Source: Ensifer sp. BR816 (lineage in GTDB: Bacteria > Pseudomonadota > Alphaproteobacteria > Rhizobiales > Rhizobiaceae). Taken from it: a stretch of DNA of 64,000 bases. A program made the translations under genes and the position numbers. The notes beneath the pieces were generated by a model. It was not told the DNA's origin. It ran no database searches and saw only the letters and a list, made by a program, of their open reading frames with translations. The stretch is taken from positions 4,338,799 to 4,402,798 of the forward strand of contig NZ_KB905370.1 of the NCBI RefSeq assembly GCF_000378985.1. The letters run 5' to 3'. Position 1 is the first letter of the stretch. The number at the start of each line of letters is the position of its first letter. Below are positions 10,082 to 18,345 of this stretch, in pieces.

Positions 10082-10127
10082 GACTCGTACGATGTACGAT
10101 GCGATTGAATCGTACGCCGTACGAGTC
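10082..10127. promoter_or_regulatory. Tandem TetR operator: two TCGTAC-N3-GTACGA palindromes
   Basis: Perfect 15-base palindromes at 10085-10099 (spacer GAT) and 10110-10124 (spacer GCC), centres 25 bases apart. Flanking bases extend them into one larger inverted repeat bounded by GACTCGTAC and GTACGAGTC. They lie upstream of the TetR gene start (10013) and the RidA gene (10210), and suggest two dimers bound side by side. Confidence 0.7.
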
Positions 10128-10209
10128 ATGCGGCGATGAGTCAAAAGCTCAATCCTGCGGGCCGCGAGGGAACGTTGCTCGCAGTCTTCAGAGCCAAGAG
10201 AAAGAAATC

Positions 10210-10698
10210 ATGTCACGCACCATCAAGCATCTGCTTATCGGAGGGCTAATCACCATGACTATTGGAGTTCCCACTCGGACGACAGCGAATGAGAATGATC
10301 TCAAGCTGACCATCGTCAATCCGCGAAATCTTTACGACCCGACGCCGAATGGCTACAGCACCGCGGTGATTGTGCCCCGCGAAGCCCGATTGGCCTACAT
10401 CTCCGGACAGGGCGGCCAGGACAGCACCGGAGCCTTGTCGCCCGACTTCGCTGTCCAGGTTAAGCAGGCCTACGCAAACTTGCGTGCCGCCCTCGATTCG
10501 CTTGGTGCGAGGCCGGATCAGGTCGCCAAGCTCACGGTTTTCGTGGTCGATCACGATATGTCCAAGCTCGGGGTGCTGACCGAGAACGTCAAGGAAATGT
10601 TCGGCGAGGCGCTGCCGGCGCAGACTCTTATTCCCGTCCCCAAGCTTGCCATCGACCCCATGCTCTTCGAGGTGGAAGCCGTGGTCGTGCTTGACTAG
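10210..10698 (+). CDS. RidA/YjgF-YER057c-UK114 family protein with signal peptide
   Basis: 163 residues. Residues 1-27 look like a signal peptide (KHLLIGGLITMTIGVPTRTTA), which is unusual for RidA proteins, normally cytosolic. The rest is a RidA fold: AYISGQGGQDSTG near the start, VKQAYANLRAALDSLGARPDQVAKLTVFVVD and the C-terminal KLAIDPMLFEVEAVVVLD. The classical RidA catalytic arginine (in the sequence R-x-E near the end) is not obvious; IDPMLFEVE is present instead, so 2-iminoacid deaminase activity is doubtful. It is controlled, by inference, by the divergent TetR regulator through the double palindrome. Confidence 0.8.
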   Translation: MSRTIKHLLIGGLITMTIGVPTRTTANENDLKLTIVNPRNLYDPTPNGYSTAVIVPREARLAYISGQGGQDSTGALSPDFAVQVKQAYANLRAALDSLGARPDQVAKLTVFVVDHDMSKLGVLTENVKEMFGEALPAQTLIPVPKLAIDPMLFEVEAVVVLD

Positions 10699-10791
10699 CG
10701 CGGTGTTTGGGCTCTTGGCTTATACGGCTTAAGGCCGGCTGAGGTTCAGCCGGCTATGCCGGGCAGCTACGGGCGCCGCTCTTGTCTCAGC

Positions 10792-11361
10792 CTATTGAGT
10801 CAAGCGCGCCTCGCTCCAGCCCAGGGCTCGCAGGTCCTCCACCCGCGCGTCGCCATTGTCCGCCAGGATGAATTCATCGATCTGCGGCGGCGGAACGCTG
10901 GTGCCGGACAGCATCGCGTGGATCTGGCCGCGATGGTGCTGGCCATGCAGGAAGACATGGAGGAGGGTATCGGCGACGGTTTCCGTCAGCGTCCTGTCGG
11001 GCCAGGGGATACTGATCCGACTTGATAGCGCCCGCGCCGTCAGGGTTTCGCAGAACGCGATCAGCCAGTCGTCGACGTCCGCCCGCTCGGCGGAGAATTC
11101 TGCGGCCGTCGCGCGGCTGCCCGGCGATGGCGGGCCGGCCAGTTCGCCCCGCAGCGTGTCGATATAGTATCGATCGGCGTCGAGCAGGTGAACCATCGTC
11201 TCCTTGAGCGACGGAAAGAACGACGTCCGGGTCGCTTCCCATTCCCCCGGCGACAGCGCCATGCAGGCGCGATCAAGGCGCGCATTGGCGAGCCGTGCGT
11301 TGCGCGCAAGCTGGCGATAGGGCCGGCAGATGAGATCCGGCAAAGGGGCCACGCCATCCAT
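10792..11361 (-). CDS. DinB family protein
   Basis: 189 residues from the ATG at 11361. DinB/YfiT four-helix bundle signs: the opening ICRPYRQLARNARLANARLD (family pattern of a Tyr/Trp-Asn helix), EWEATRTSFFPSLKETMVHLLDADRYYID with a metal-type histidine, and the second histidine pair in DTLLHVFLHGQHHRGQIHAML. The three-histidine metal site is therefore complete. DinB proteins are putative metal-dependent hydrolases or thiol transferases; the substrate here is unknown. A longer frame to 11433 exists but begins with an atypical basic leader. A 93-base gap separates it from the convergent RidA gene. Confidence 0.82.
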   Translation of the reverse strand: MDGVAPLPDLICRPYRQLARNARLANARLDRACMALSPGEWEATRTSFFPSLKETMVHLLDADRYYIDTLRGELAGPPSPGSRATAAEFSAERADVDDWLIAFCETLTARALSSRISIPWPDRTLTETVADTLLHVFLHGQHHRGQIHAMLSGTSVPPPQIDEFILADNGDARVEDLRALGWSEARLTQ

Positions 11362-11694
11362 CCCTGGTTGCTTCGTCCTTAGGCCTTGGCCTTTGTGGCG
11401 GTTGCAGCGGGTCGTGTCAACGTGAAGACGCATGCGTGCCGCCGCGGTCGGCCTTTGGCGTCAGTCCCCGAAGACCGATTTGCCGGCCTTGCAGGCGGCG
11501 ATGTAATCTGCTCGGCGCCTTCTCTACAGCGCCGCGCGTCCAAACGGACGCGCTAAGGTCGCTGTAGCACTTTGAAATGCTGCATGATTCCTTGAATCGT
11601 TTCCGATTCAAGGAATCATGCAGTAGCCTGCGACAGCTTCGCCACCTCGCGGGCTTAACCCGCCGAACCACGGCCAGGCCGTCCGAGGCGGCGC
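11362..11694. other. Gene-free interval with mosaic repeat
   Basis: Between the DinB gene (which starts at 11361 and reads left) and the 3' end of the AraC regulator. The only recognisable content is the mosaic repeat at 11524-11623. Short frames here cross the repeat and are not credible genes. Confidence 0.6.
11524..11623. repeat. Mosaic palindromic repeat (RIME-like), copy 4, inverted
   Basis: Module B in reverse: CTACAGCG (11524-11531) / CGCTGTAG (11560-11567) with inner GCGTCC / GGACGC, then CACTTTGA, then module A: two perfect 20-base arms (11580-11599 and 11604-11623) beginning CTGCATGATTCC around the loop TTTC. The arm sequence differs from copy 2 but both arms have changed together, which conserves pairing. 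Confidence 0.85.
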
Positions 11695-12678
11695 CTATCT
11701 GCGGGACGAAGGGGAGCGGAGTGTCTGGGAGGGAAGTTCCCCGAAGCGGTTGCGGTAGTCCGTCGCCAGTCGACCCATATGGGTGAATCCCCAGGTGAAC
11801 GCAATGTCCGCGATGCTCTGGCCCGGTCGGGCCTGCATCAGTGCTTCGCGAAACGCCTCCAGCCGTAAATGTTGCAGGTAGTTCATCGGCGTGGTCATCT
11901 TGAACTGGCGAAACCCCTGCTGAAGCGTGCGCGAACTGACACCGCAGGCGACGGCAACCTCGACCAGGGTTATCGGCTTCGACAGGTTGGCCACCATGAA
12001 GTCGATTGCCTTCTTGACATGGCGGGGCACGGGCGAGGCAGCGCGGTGCACGGTCTCCGAAAAGCGATGGGGAAGCGTTTCGAGGATGATGTGCATGAGT
12101 GCTTCACTCAGGCTCGTCAGGGCGAGCGGAGACTTGCGCAGCGGCGCATCCCCGGCCAATCCGGTGTGAAACGTGGCTGCGATGCGCGCGATTGCCGTGC
12201 CTGGTCCCGATGACAGGTCCACCTCAGGCGGGAACTCCAACCTCCCGGAAATCGGCATGCCGACCATGTCGCTCAGATGGCTGTAAAGCGCTGTTCGATC
12301 GATCGCGACGGACAGGTGCTCGCGACCGCTCAGGCACACGGCGGTTATGCGCTTGCTGCCTTCGAGAACCGCGCCCCGCTCGGGCGTCGTGGAAATTGTT
12401 CGGCCTGCCACACGAATGTCCACCCTGCCCTGGCTCGGCACGACGAAGACGAGTTGATCGCCGACGCCATCGCTCTCCGCGAGGAACTGTCCGTCATAGC
12501 GACTGAGTCCGACCGACACCGCTCCGGCGGTTGCCCAGGCACATTTATAGTAGATGCCCTCCTTGGTCGTCGGTCGAACGAGGACCCTCGACGTCCAGCT
12601 CGTCAGCGTGGCCGCGAGGTGATCCGGGTCGCTTCCTTCAAACGAGAAGTAGTCAGGTCGGTCCGCATGATTCCGCAA
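11695..12678 (-). CDS. AraC family transcriptional regulator
   Basis: 327 residues. The C-terminal 100 residues contain both AraC helix-turn-helix motifs: ITLVEVAVACGVSSRTLQQG and SIADIAFTWGFTHMGRLATDYRNRFGE. The N-terminal region resembles the AraC_binding_2 sensor domain (FVVPSQGRVDIRVAGRTI). The start is TTG at 12678: an in-frame TGA lies two codons upstream, and GGAGGA stands nine bases before the TTG, so no ATG start is possible nearby. There is no divergent partner; the next gene upstream is the 3' end of the LysR gene, 215 bases away. Target unknown. Confidence 0.85.
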   Translation of the reverse strand: MRNHADRPDYFSFEGSDPDHLAATLTSWTSRVLVRPTTKEGIYYKCAWATAGAVSVGLSRYDGQFLAESDGVGDQLVFVVPSQGRVDIRVAGRTISTTPERGAVLEGSKRITAVCLSGREHLSVAIDRTALYSHLSDMVGMPISGRLEFPPEVDLSSGPGTAIARIAATFHTGLAGDAPLRKSPLALTSLSEALMHIILETLPHRFSETVHRAASPVPRHVKKAIDFMVANLSKPITLVEVAVACGVSSRTLQQGFRQFKMTTPMNYLQHLRLEAFREALMQARPGQSIADIAFTWGFTHMGRLATDYRNRFGELPSQTLRSPSSRR

Positions 12679-12893
12679 AGCTCATAATCCTCCAGCCGCT
12701 GACTGAACAGGTTTCGGCGCTATTGGCAATGGCGTACAGAAGCAATATTCGATGGAGATTATTTGTCGAGTCGCAGTTTGACCACTGTGTGGCGCTTCAT
12801 CGCGACGGCCGCGTACTGGTCGCACATAGTGGAATCGCCAATGGCTGGGCCGGCCAGGGTCGGCTCATGCCTTTAGAACGCGCCTGAACGGTC

Positions 12894-13772
12894 TCAGCTT
12901 GCCGTTTGAGGATAATCGGTAGAGACACCGAGCAATTTCATGATGGAAACCTTCACCTGCTGCGCGGCCTTGGAGAGGCCATCTTCCCGTTCGACCAACT
13001 GGATACAGCTCTCCGGAAGTTCAGGGAGGCCAACTTCCTTCTGCAGGACAGAGAAGCCGTAGGGCACGAGTCCTTCGGCCATGACCGTTATCGCGGTCCC
13101 GGAACTGACCGCGCTCTTGATCGCCTCGCCGCTTCCTGTGGTCAGGACCTCACGATAGGCGTGACCCTCCCGTTTCAGGGCCGCCTCTGCGGCCGCCCGA
13201 AACGCGCAGCCGTCAGAATAGAAGGCCATCGGCCACGGCTTTTTCCTGTCGACGACGTAATCCCCGGAGGAAACCCAGACCAATTTGGGGCGGCTTAGCA
13301 GAGTCGAGTGGCTCTTCTGATTGGGCAATGTGACGATCGCAAGGTCCAGCTTCCGGGACTCCAGCAATTTCTGAAGCCTGATGCTCATCGCGCAGGTCAC
13401 GTTCAATTCGATGTCGGGAAATGATGTGTCGACAACGCGCATAAGACGGGAGAGAAACGGCTCGCCGTAGTCCTCGGCGATACCGAGGTTTACGCTTCCC
13501 GCCACTCTGCCGCTTCTCATCTTGTCGACGAGAGCATCATGGTGGTCGAGGATGATCTGCGCATGTGGCAGGAGCTCTTTGCCTGCAATACTCAGTTCGA
13601 CCAGATGATAGCTCCGGTTGAAGAGCTTTCGGCCTAGAAGGTCTTCCAAACTTTTGATGCGCAGCGACATGGTGGCCTGTGAGCAGCTAAGCCGTTCGGC
13701 AGCGCGGGAGAAGTTTCTTTCCGTGGCGACCGAGACGAACGACCGCAGCAGTCTCATATCGATATCGACCAT
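12894..13772 (-). CDS. LysR family transcriptional regulator
   Basis: 292 residues from the ATG at 13772 (a TTG at 13787 would add five). N-terminal helix-turn-helix: MRLLRSFVSVATERNFSRAA with SCSQATMSLRIKSLEDLLGRKLFNRS. Residues from about 90 on are the LysR substrate-binding domain (GSVNLGIAEDYGEPFLSRLM, KLDLAIVTLP). It is divergent from the dehydrogenase gene at 13873, with an inverted repeat at 13787-13802 between them, the usual arrangement for a LysR activator of the adjacent catabolic operon (inference). Confidence 0.88.
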   Translation of the reverse strand: MVDIDMRLLRSFVSVATERNFSRAAERLSCSQATMSLRIKSLEDLLGRKLFNRSYHLVELSIAGKELLPHAQIILDHHDALVDKMRSGRVAGSVNLGIAEDYGEPFLSRLMRVVDTSFPDIELNVTCAMSIRLQKLLESRKLDLAIVTLPNQKSHSTLLSRPKLVWVSSGDYVVDRKKPWPMAFYSDGCAFRAAAEAALKREGHAYREVLTTGSGEAIKSAVSSGTAITVMAEGLVPYGFSVLQKEVGLPELPESCIQLVEREDGLSKAAQQVKVSIMKLLGVSTDYPQTAS

Positions 13773-13786
13773 TATAAAGAATCCCA

Positions 13787-13802
13787 ATCATACGCATATG
13801 AT
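13787..13802. promoter_or_regulatory. Candidate LysR binding site
   Basis: ATCATACGCATATGAT, an inverted repeat ATCATA-N4-TATGAT of the T-N11-A type expected for LysR proteins. It lies directly upstream of the LysR start (13772) and 71 bases before the divergent operon. Confidence 0.5.
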
Positions 13803-13872
13803 CTTCTCATTTTACCAATAGCTCGCGCTCCGTCTAGTCTCTCGGCCGACAACTTGGATCCGGGAGGATTGA

Positions 13873-14802
13873 ATGAAGGTCGGCTTTATCGGGCTCGGCA
13901 CCATGGGCGGCAATGCCGCGAAGAACATCATCCGCGCGGGCTTCGAAACCTATGTCTTCGACCTGCGTCGGGATGTGGCAATGGATCATCTTTCCATGGG
14001 CGCGACCTGGGTGGACAGCCCACGCGAGATGATCAGCCGCGTCGACTGCGTCGTCTCGATGGTCTTCGGCCCGTCACATCAGGACGCGGTTCTCAACGGG
14101 CCCGAAGGGCTGCTCCGCGGCGACTGCTTGGGCAAGCTCTGGATCGACATGACGACGTCGTCGCCGCGCTTCATGCGCGAACTCACCAAGCCGTTCGTCG
14201 CGGCTGGCGGCCGGCCGATCGACGCGCCTGTCACGGGTTCCGTCGACGCGGCGATCCGCGGCGACATGCCGATGTTCGTGGGCGGTGAGGACGGGGACGT
14301 CGAGGCCGCACGCCCGGTCATCGAAGCGATGGGCGAGTTGAGAAAGGTCGGCAGATACGGAAACGGCAATGTTGCCAAGCTGGTCAACAACCAGTTGTGG
14401 AAGGTCCACGCGGCGGCGATCGGCGAGGCCATGGTCTGCGCCAAGCAGGCGGGCCTCGAGCCGGATGTCTGGTGGAACGTGATGAAGGGCGGCGCGGCGG
14501 ACAGCTTCGTCATGCAGCATGACGTTCCGTCGATCTTCGCCGGCCACTACGACCCCTCGTTCCCGCTGAAGCTGTGCCTGAAAGATCTCGGGCTGATCAA
14601 GGAACTGCTCGAGGACACCGGCACGCGTTCTGACCTGCTCGATGCCTGCCATGCGCGATTCCGCGAAGCGAGCGACCGTTATGGCCCGGACGCCGGCGAG
14701 ATGACCGTCTGCAAGGTTGTCGAGGATGACGCCGGGGTCGAACTGCGCGTCAAAGGCGACTGGGTGGCGCCTTGGCTGGTTACACACGAGGCGGCCGAGT
14801 AG
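13873..14802 (+). CDS. NAD(P)-dependent beta-hydroxyacid dehydrogenase (HIBADH/GarR family)
   Basis: 309 residues. Rossmann motif GLGTMG at 7-12, the substrate-binding block PIDAPVTGSVDAAIRGDM near 115 (family DAPVSGG), and the catalytic lysine K169 in GNGNVAKLVNNQLW. Family members oxidise 3-hydroxyisobutyrate, tartronate semialdehyde or related 3-hydroxyacids. It is the first gene of a four-gene run (dehydrogenase, binding protein, GMC oxidoreductase, cupin). A GGAGG site lies four bases ahead of the ATG. The exact substrate is unknown; the context suggests an alcohol- or amine-type carbon source. Confidence 0.88.
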   Translation: MKVGFIGLGTMGGNAAKNIIRAGFETYVFDLRRDVAMDHLSMGATWVDSPREMISRVDCVVSMVFGPSHQDAVLNGPEGLLRGDCLGKLWIDMTTSSPRFMRELTKPFVAAGGRPIDAPVTGSVDAAIRGDMPMFVGGEDGDVEAARPVIEAMGELRKVGRYGNGNVAKLVNNQLWKVHAAAIGEAMVCAKQAGLEPDVWWNVMKGGAADSFVMQHDVPSIFAGHYDPSFPLKLCLKDLGLIKELLEDTGTRSDLLDACHARFREASDRYGPDAGEMTVCKVVEDDAGVELRVKGDWVAPWLVTHEAAE

Positions 14803-14823
14803 TCGCTCTCGATCACCAAATCC

Positions 14824-14918
14824 ATGGTCAGGCAGAAGACAGAAGGGCAGCCATCGCTGCCTGACCATGCAGGCAATGTCGGGTGAAAACGCCCGATGGC
14901 TGCCCTCCCGGTCGGGAG
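14824..14918 (+). promoter_or_regulatory. Highly structured leader with interleaved inverted repeats
   Basis: Between the dehydrogenase and the binding-protein gene. ATGGTCAGGCAG (14824-14835) pairs perfectly with CTGCCTGACCAT (14857-14868); GGGCAGCCATCG (14845-14856) pairs perfectly with CGATGGCTGCCC (14894-14905). The two stems interleave, so they form either a pseudoknot or alternative folds. A third hairpin TGCCTG/CAGGCA (14858-14875) and CTCCCG/CGGGAG (14904-14917) follow. No U-run is present. It could be a processing or stabilising element, an attenuator, or a repeat. Confidence 0.55.
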
Positions 14919-14952
14919 ACATAAAAACAAACGAACCAACGGAGTAAGGAAC

Positions 14953-15951
14953 ATGAGGAACACCGTCTTTGGTGCGGCCATTGCCCTGCCATTCGTCGCA
15001 TTCGCCCCCGCCGCCATGGCGGACTGCGGTGAGGTGACCATTGCCAGCATGAACTGGCAGAGCGCCGAAGTGCTCTCCAATATCGACAAGATCATCCTCA
15101 ACGACGGCTATGGCTGCAGCGCGGAAATCGTCGTCGTCGACGCGGCATCGGGAATTACGTCCCAGGCAGAGAAAGGCAAACCCGACATCATTCCGGAAGC
15201 GTGGGTCGATCTCTTTCCCGAGTTGGTGAAGGCCCCGCTCGCTGACGGTCGGGTCGTCGCCCTCGTGCCGTCGCTTTCGGATGGCGGCCAGGCTGGTTGG
15301 TTCATTCCGCGATACATGCTCGAAAAGAACCCGAACCTCAACAAGATCAAGGAAATCCTCGCCCATCCGGAAGCCTTCCCCTCGCCGGAAGATCCGTCGA
15401 AGGGTGCGATCTTCAACGGCCCGACCGGCTGGGGCGGCACGATTGCGACGAACAGCTTAGCGAAGGCCTTCGACGTCGCAGGCAAGGGCTTCACCGTGGT
15501 CGATACCGGCTCGGCAGCCGCGCTCGACAGCTCCATGGCCAAGGCCTATGAGCGCAAGGAGCCCTGGCTCGGATTCTACTGGGAACCGACTTCTCTGCTC
15601 GGCATGTACGACATGGTCCCGGTGGACTTCGGCGTGAAGCACGATGCCGCGGAATGGAAGCGCTGCACCTCGGTCGATACCTGCACAGACCCCAAGCCCA
15701 ACACCTTCCCCAAAGACAATGTTCTGACGCTCGCGTCGAAGTCCTTCATCGAACGAACCGATCCGGCCGCGGTCGAATACCTGAAGGCGCGTAGCTGGAG
15801 CAACAAGACGGTCAACACGCTGATGGCATGGATGACCGAAAACCAGGCAACTGGCGAGGAAGGCGCACGCCATTTCCTTTCGGAGCACCCGGAGATCTGG
15901 ACCAAGTGGGTTTCGCCGGAGGCCGCGGAACAGATCAAATCGTCGCTCTGA
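14953..15951 (+). CDS. Periplasmic binding protein of the glycine betaine/proline (OpuAC/ProX) family
   Basis: 332 residues from the ATG at 14953, preceded by GGAGTAAGGA. Signal peptide 1-23 ([15 protein letters not shown]). The mature part matches the OpuAC domain: [17 protein letters not shown] at the start, [14 protein letters not shown], and a C-terminal AMWMTENQ-like helix reading [20 protein letters not shown]. Such proteins capture quaternary amines for an ABC importer through an aromatic cage (W and Y residues are plentiful: ESW-like [15 protein letters not shown]). No permease or ATPase gene is next to it, so it must use a transporter encoded elsewhere. Confidence 0.85.
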   Translation: MRNTVFGAAIALPFVAFAPAAMADCGEVTIASMNWQSAEVLSNIDKIILNDGYGCSAEIVVVDAASGITSQAEKGKPDIIPEAWVDLFPELVKAPLADGRVVALVPSLSDGGQAGWFIPRYMLEKNPNLNKIKEILAHPEAFPSPEDPSKGAIFNGPTGWGGTIATNSLAKAFDVAGKGFTVVDTGSAAALDSSMAKAYERKEPWLGFYWEPTSLLGMYDMVPVDFGVKHDAAEWKRCTSVDTCTDPKPNTFPKDNVLTLASKSFIERTDPAAVEYLKARSWSNKTVNTLMAWMTENQATGEEGARHFLSEHPEIWTKWVSPEAAEQIKSSL

Positions 15952-16021
15952 TGCGAACGTAGGAGAGCCAGCACACCGTGCTGGCCCTCCATTCGCGCCC
16001 CTATCCCTTTGGAGGATTTCC

Positions 16022-17710
16022 GTGAAGACGTTCCGGGCTGAAGGATACGACTACATCATCGTTGGCGCGGGAACCGCGGGGTGCGTCCTCGCAAGCCGGC
16101 TCAGCGAGGACGAGGGCGCCTCCGTCCTGCTGCTCGAAGCAGGACCGTCCGACCGCAGCTGGATCCTCAGAATGCCTGCAGGTCTGCGCTCGGCATTCAA
16201 GCCGACCAGCACCTATAACTACTGGTTCAAGACCACGCCGCAGCGCCATCTCGACAACCGCGAGATCGACCAGCCGCGCGGCCGCGTTCTCGGCGGTTCG
16301 TCGTCGATCAATGGCATGACCTTCCTCAGAGGCAATCCACGCGATTTCGACGACTGGCGCGACAACGACGGCTGTGCGGGCTGGTCCTTCGCCGACTGTC
16401 TGCCGTACTTCAAGCGCCTCGAACGTCGCGAAGGCGCCGAGGGCCCTTTCAGGTCGTCCGGCGGAATGGTGCCGGTCAAGCGGCAGGAAAATCTGGGCGC
16501 GCTGAACCAGGCGTTCCTCGATGCGGGAAAACAGGCCGGGCTCGAAGAGGTTTCGGACTTCAACGGATTCCGTCAGGAGGGCGTCGGCCGCTTCGAAATG
16601 AGCGTTGGCCGCGGCGTTCGCTCCAGCTCGTCGAATTCGTATCTGCATTCGCAGCCGACCCGGAAGAACCTGCACGTGCACACCGGCTGCCAGGTGCTGA
16701 AGGTCCTGTCCAGGGGCAACCGGGCGATCGGCGTTCGGGTCCGGCGCGGCTCGCAGACGGTCGACGTTTTCGCCGCGCACGAGGTCATCATGTGCTCGGG
16801 GGCTTTCGGCAGTCCTCAGATTCTGATGCTATCCGGGGTCGGACCTGCGGACGATCTGAGAAGGCTGGGAATCCAACCCCTGCTCGACGTTCCGATGTTG
16901 GGGCAGAACCTGCAAGATCACTTCGAGACGCACATCCAGGTCGAATGCGACCTCAAGTACAGCCTCAACCAGTACCTCCGGCTCGACAAGATGGTCACCG
17001 CGGGCCTCCAGTGGTTCGTGTTCAAGGGCGGTGCCGGGGCAGTCAACCAATGCCATGTCGGCGCCTTCCTGCGGAGCGACAGCGCCGTTACGCACCCGAA
17101 TCTTCAGATCCATTTCTTCCCCGTCTTCTTCGGGCCGAACTGGATCCCGGATCCGCGCAGGGGCGGCTATCGCCTGGGCGTCGGCCCGATGCGACCGGAA
17201 AGCCGCGGCTCGGTGCGCCTCCGCTCTTCCGACCCGAACCAGCCTCCTCTGATCGATCCGAACTATCTCGCGACGGAGCGAGACCGGAAGGAGACGCTGC
17301 AGGGTCTCAAGCTCGGCAGGGAAATCCTGGCGCAGCCAGCATTCGCACCCTACCGGAAGCGGGAAGACGCGCCAGGCGACCAATGCCGGGGCGATGCGGC
17401 ATTGGAGGCGTTTATCCGCCAGGATGTCACGAGCTCGTTCCATCCGTGCGGGACCGCGCGGATGGGCCAGGCAGAAGACCCCCGCTCGGTCGTCGATCTC
17501 GATCTTCGCCTCATCGGGGCCGAGGGTCTGCGCGTCGTCGATGCGTCGGTCATCCCCTCGATTCCAAGCGCGAACATCAACGCCACGACCTTCATGATCG
17601 CAGAAAAGGCATCCGACCTCATCCGGGGTCGGAAGCCGCTGCCAGCGATTGAGGTCGCCTATTACAAAGCCCTGACGGAAGGACATCATGACCATGCAGT
17701 CGGATCGTAG
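16022..17710 (+). CDS. GMC family FAD-dependent oxidoreductase (choline dehydrogenase-like)
   Basis: 562 residues, normal for the family. FAD-binding [16 protein letters not shown] at 15-30, the GMC signature [20 protein letters not shown] near 85-105, and the C-terminal active-site block [12 protein letters not shown] followed by [20 protein letters not shown]. These enzymes oxidise alcohols such as choline to aldehydes and pass electrons to the chain. The start is GTG 16022 with GGAGG eight bases before it. It lies between the OpuAC binding protein and a cupin, whose ATG overlaps its end by 23 bases, so all are one operon. Choline is possible but the sequence does not settle the substrate. 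Confidence 0.88.
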   Translation: MKTFRAEGYDYIIVGAGTAGCVLASRLSEDEGASVLLLEAGPSDRSWILRMPAGLRSAFKPTSTYNYWFKTTPQRHLDNREIDQPRGRVLGGSSSINGMTFLRGNPRDFDDWRDNDGCAGWSFADCLPYFKRLERREGAEGPFRSSGGMVPVKRQENLGALNQAFLDAGKQAGLEEVSDFNGFRQEGVGRFEMSVGRGVRSSSSNSYLHSQPTRKNLHVHTGCQVLKVLSRGNRAIGVRVRRGSQTVDVFAAHEVIMCSGAFGSPQILMLSGVGPADDLRRLGIQPLLDVPMLGQNLQDHFETHIQVECDLKYSLNQYLRLDKMVTAGLQWFVFKGGAGAVNQCHVGAFLRSDSAVTHPNLQIHFFPVFFGPNWIPDPRRGGYRLGVGPMRPESRGSVRLRSSDPNQPPLIDPNYLATERDRKETLQGLKLGREILAQPAFAPYRKREDAPGDQCRGDAALEAFIRQDVTSSFHPCGTARMGQAEDPRSVVDLDLRLIGAEGLRVVDASVIPSIPSANINATTFMIAEKASDLIRGRKPLPAIEVAYYKALTEGHHDHAVGS

Positions 17711-18017
17711 TTTCGAGACAGATCGGATCCAGCGACATCACGCAACGCCGGACACCAGGAGGATGGTCGGTTCATGGACCAAATGGGAAGCGGACTCCAG
17801 GGAACCCTTCGAGATCCACTACGACCGCGCCGTGTCGTTCTGCGTCATGGAGGGCCGGGCGGAGATCGCGTTCAATGACGGCACCAGGCTCGACGTCCAG
17901 AAGGACGATTTCGTGACGATCCATCCGGACATCAAAGGTGTGTGGACCGTGATCGAGCCGATAACCAACCTCTATAGGGACCATGACACTGGACCGCAGC
18001 GTGAAGCGCTGACCTAA
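17688..18017 (+). CDS. Small cupin-domain protein
   Basis: 109 residues starting at ATG 17688, inside the 3' end of the GMC gene (23-base overlap, so translation is probably coupled). A single cupin barrel is visible: [56 protein letters not shown], similar to the DUF861-type cupins (a G-x-A/E-I-x-F turn and the aspartate-phenylalanine-valine strand). The usual metal-binding histidines of the first cupin motif are mostly absent, so metal catalysis is doubtful; an isomerase, binding or stress role is possible. The pathway is that of its operon neighbours. Confidence 0.75.
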   Translation: MTMQSDRSFETDRIQRHHATPDTRRMVGSWTKWEADSREPFEIHYDRAVSFCVMEGRAEIAFNDGTRLDVQKDDFVTIHPDIKGVWTVIEPITNLYRDHDTGPQREALT

Positions 18018-18112
18018 AGCGGGATGCGCTCACATGCGTTCGCGCCGCCGCTCAATCTATTTGTTTTTGCCGCATTTGTGCGACGTCACCTGACTGCAAA
18101 ATGCTCTAGTCC
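18017..18112. repeat. Probable dispersed rhizobial intergenic repeat
   Basis: From AAAGCGGGATGCG at 18017 to TGCAAAATGCTCTAG at about 18112. The bounding motifs (CTAGAGCATTTTGCA read on the minus strand, ending CATCCCGCTTT) are recalled from many Sinorhizobium intergenic regions. Only one copy is present here, so repeat status rests on recollection and needs a genome search. Confidence 0.4.
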
Positions 18113-18345
18113 CACCCATCATCGCCCTTACAAGCTCCCCCGCTCTCTTTTCGTTTCCCGAGAGCGGCGCTTGCCTGCCCGCATGGGCAGGCCTTTTTTC
18201 CGTGTCTTTCAGCGGGCCGCACATGAATGATGGCTCTCTGCGCAGTCTGAAATCGAGTCTCGACGAGGGATTCCGCGTGTTCACACCCGGCTCTGCGCCG
18301 ATACCTGCGCCCCTGACTTGGCCGAGCCCTCCATCTGCAGGGGCG
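18018..18345. other. Gene-free interval between convergent units
   Basis: Holds the probable dispersed repeat (18017-18112) and a rho-independent terminator (18173-18199). The rest, up to the 3' end of cheW at 18346, shows nothing recognisable. Confidence 0.6.
18173..18199 (+). terminator. Rho-independent terminator
   Basis: GCCTGCCC (18173-18180), loop GCAT, GGGCAGGC (18185-18192), then C and six T. The stem is a perfect 8 bp. It would end the dehydrogenase/GMC/cupin operon on the plus strand. Confidence 0.85.
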
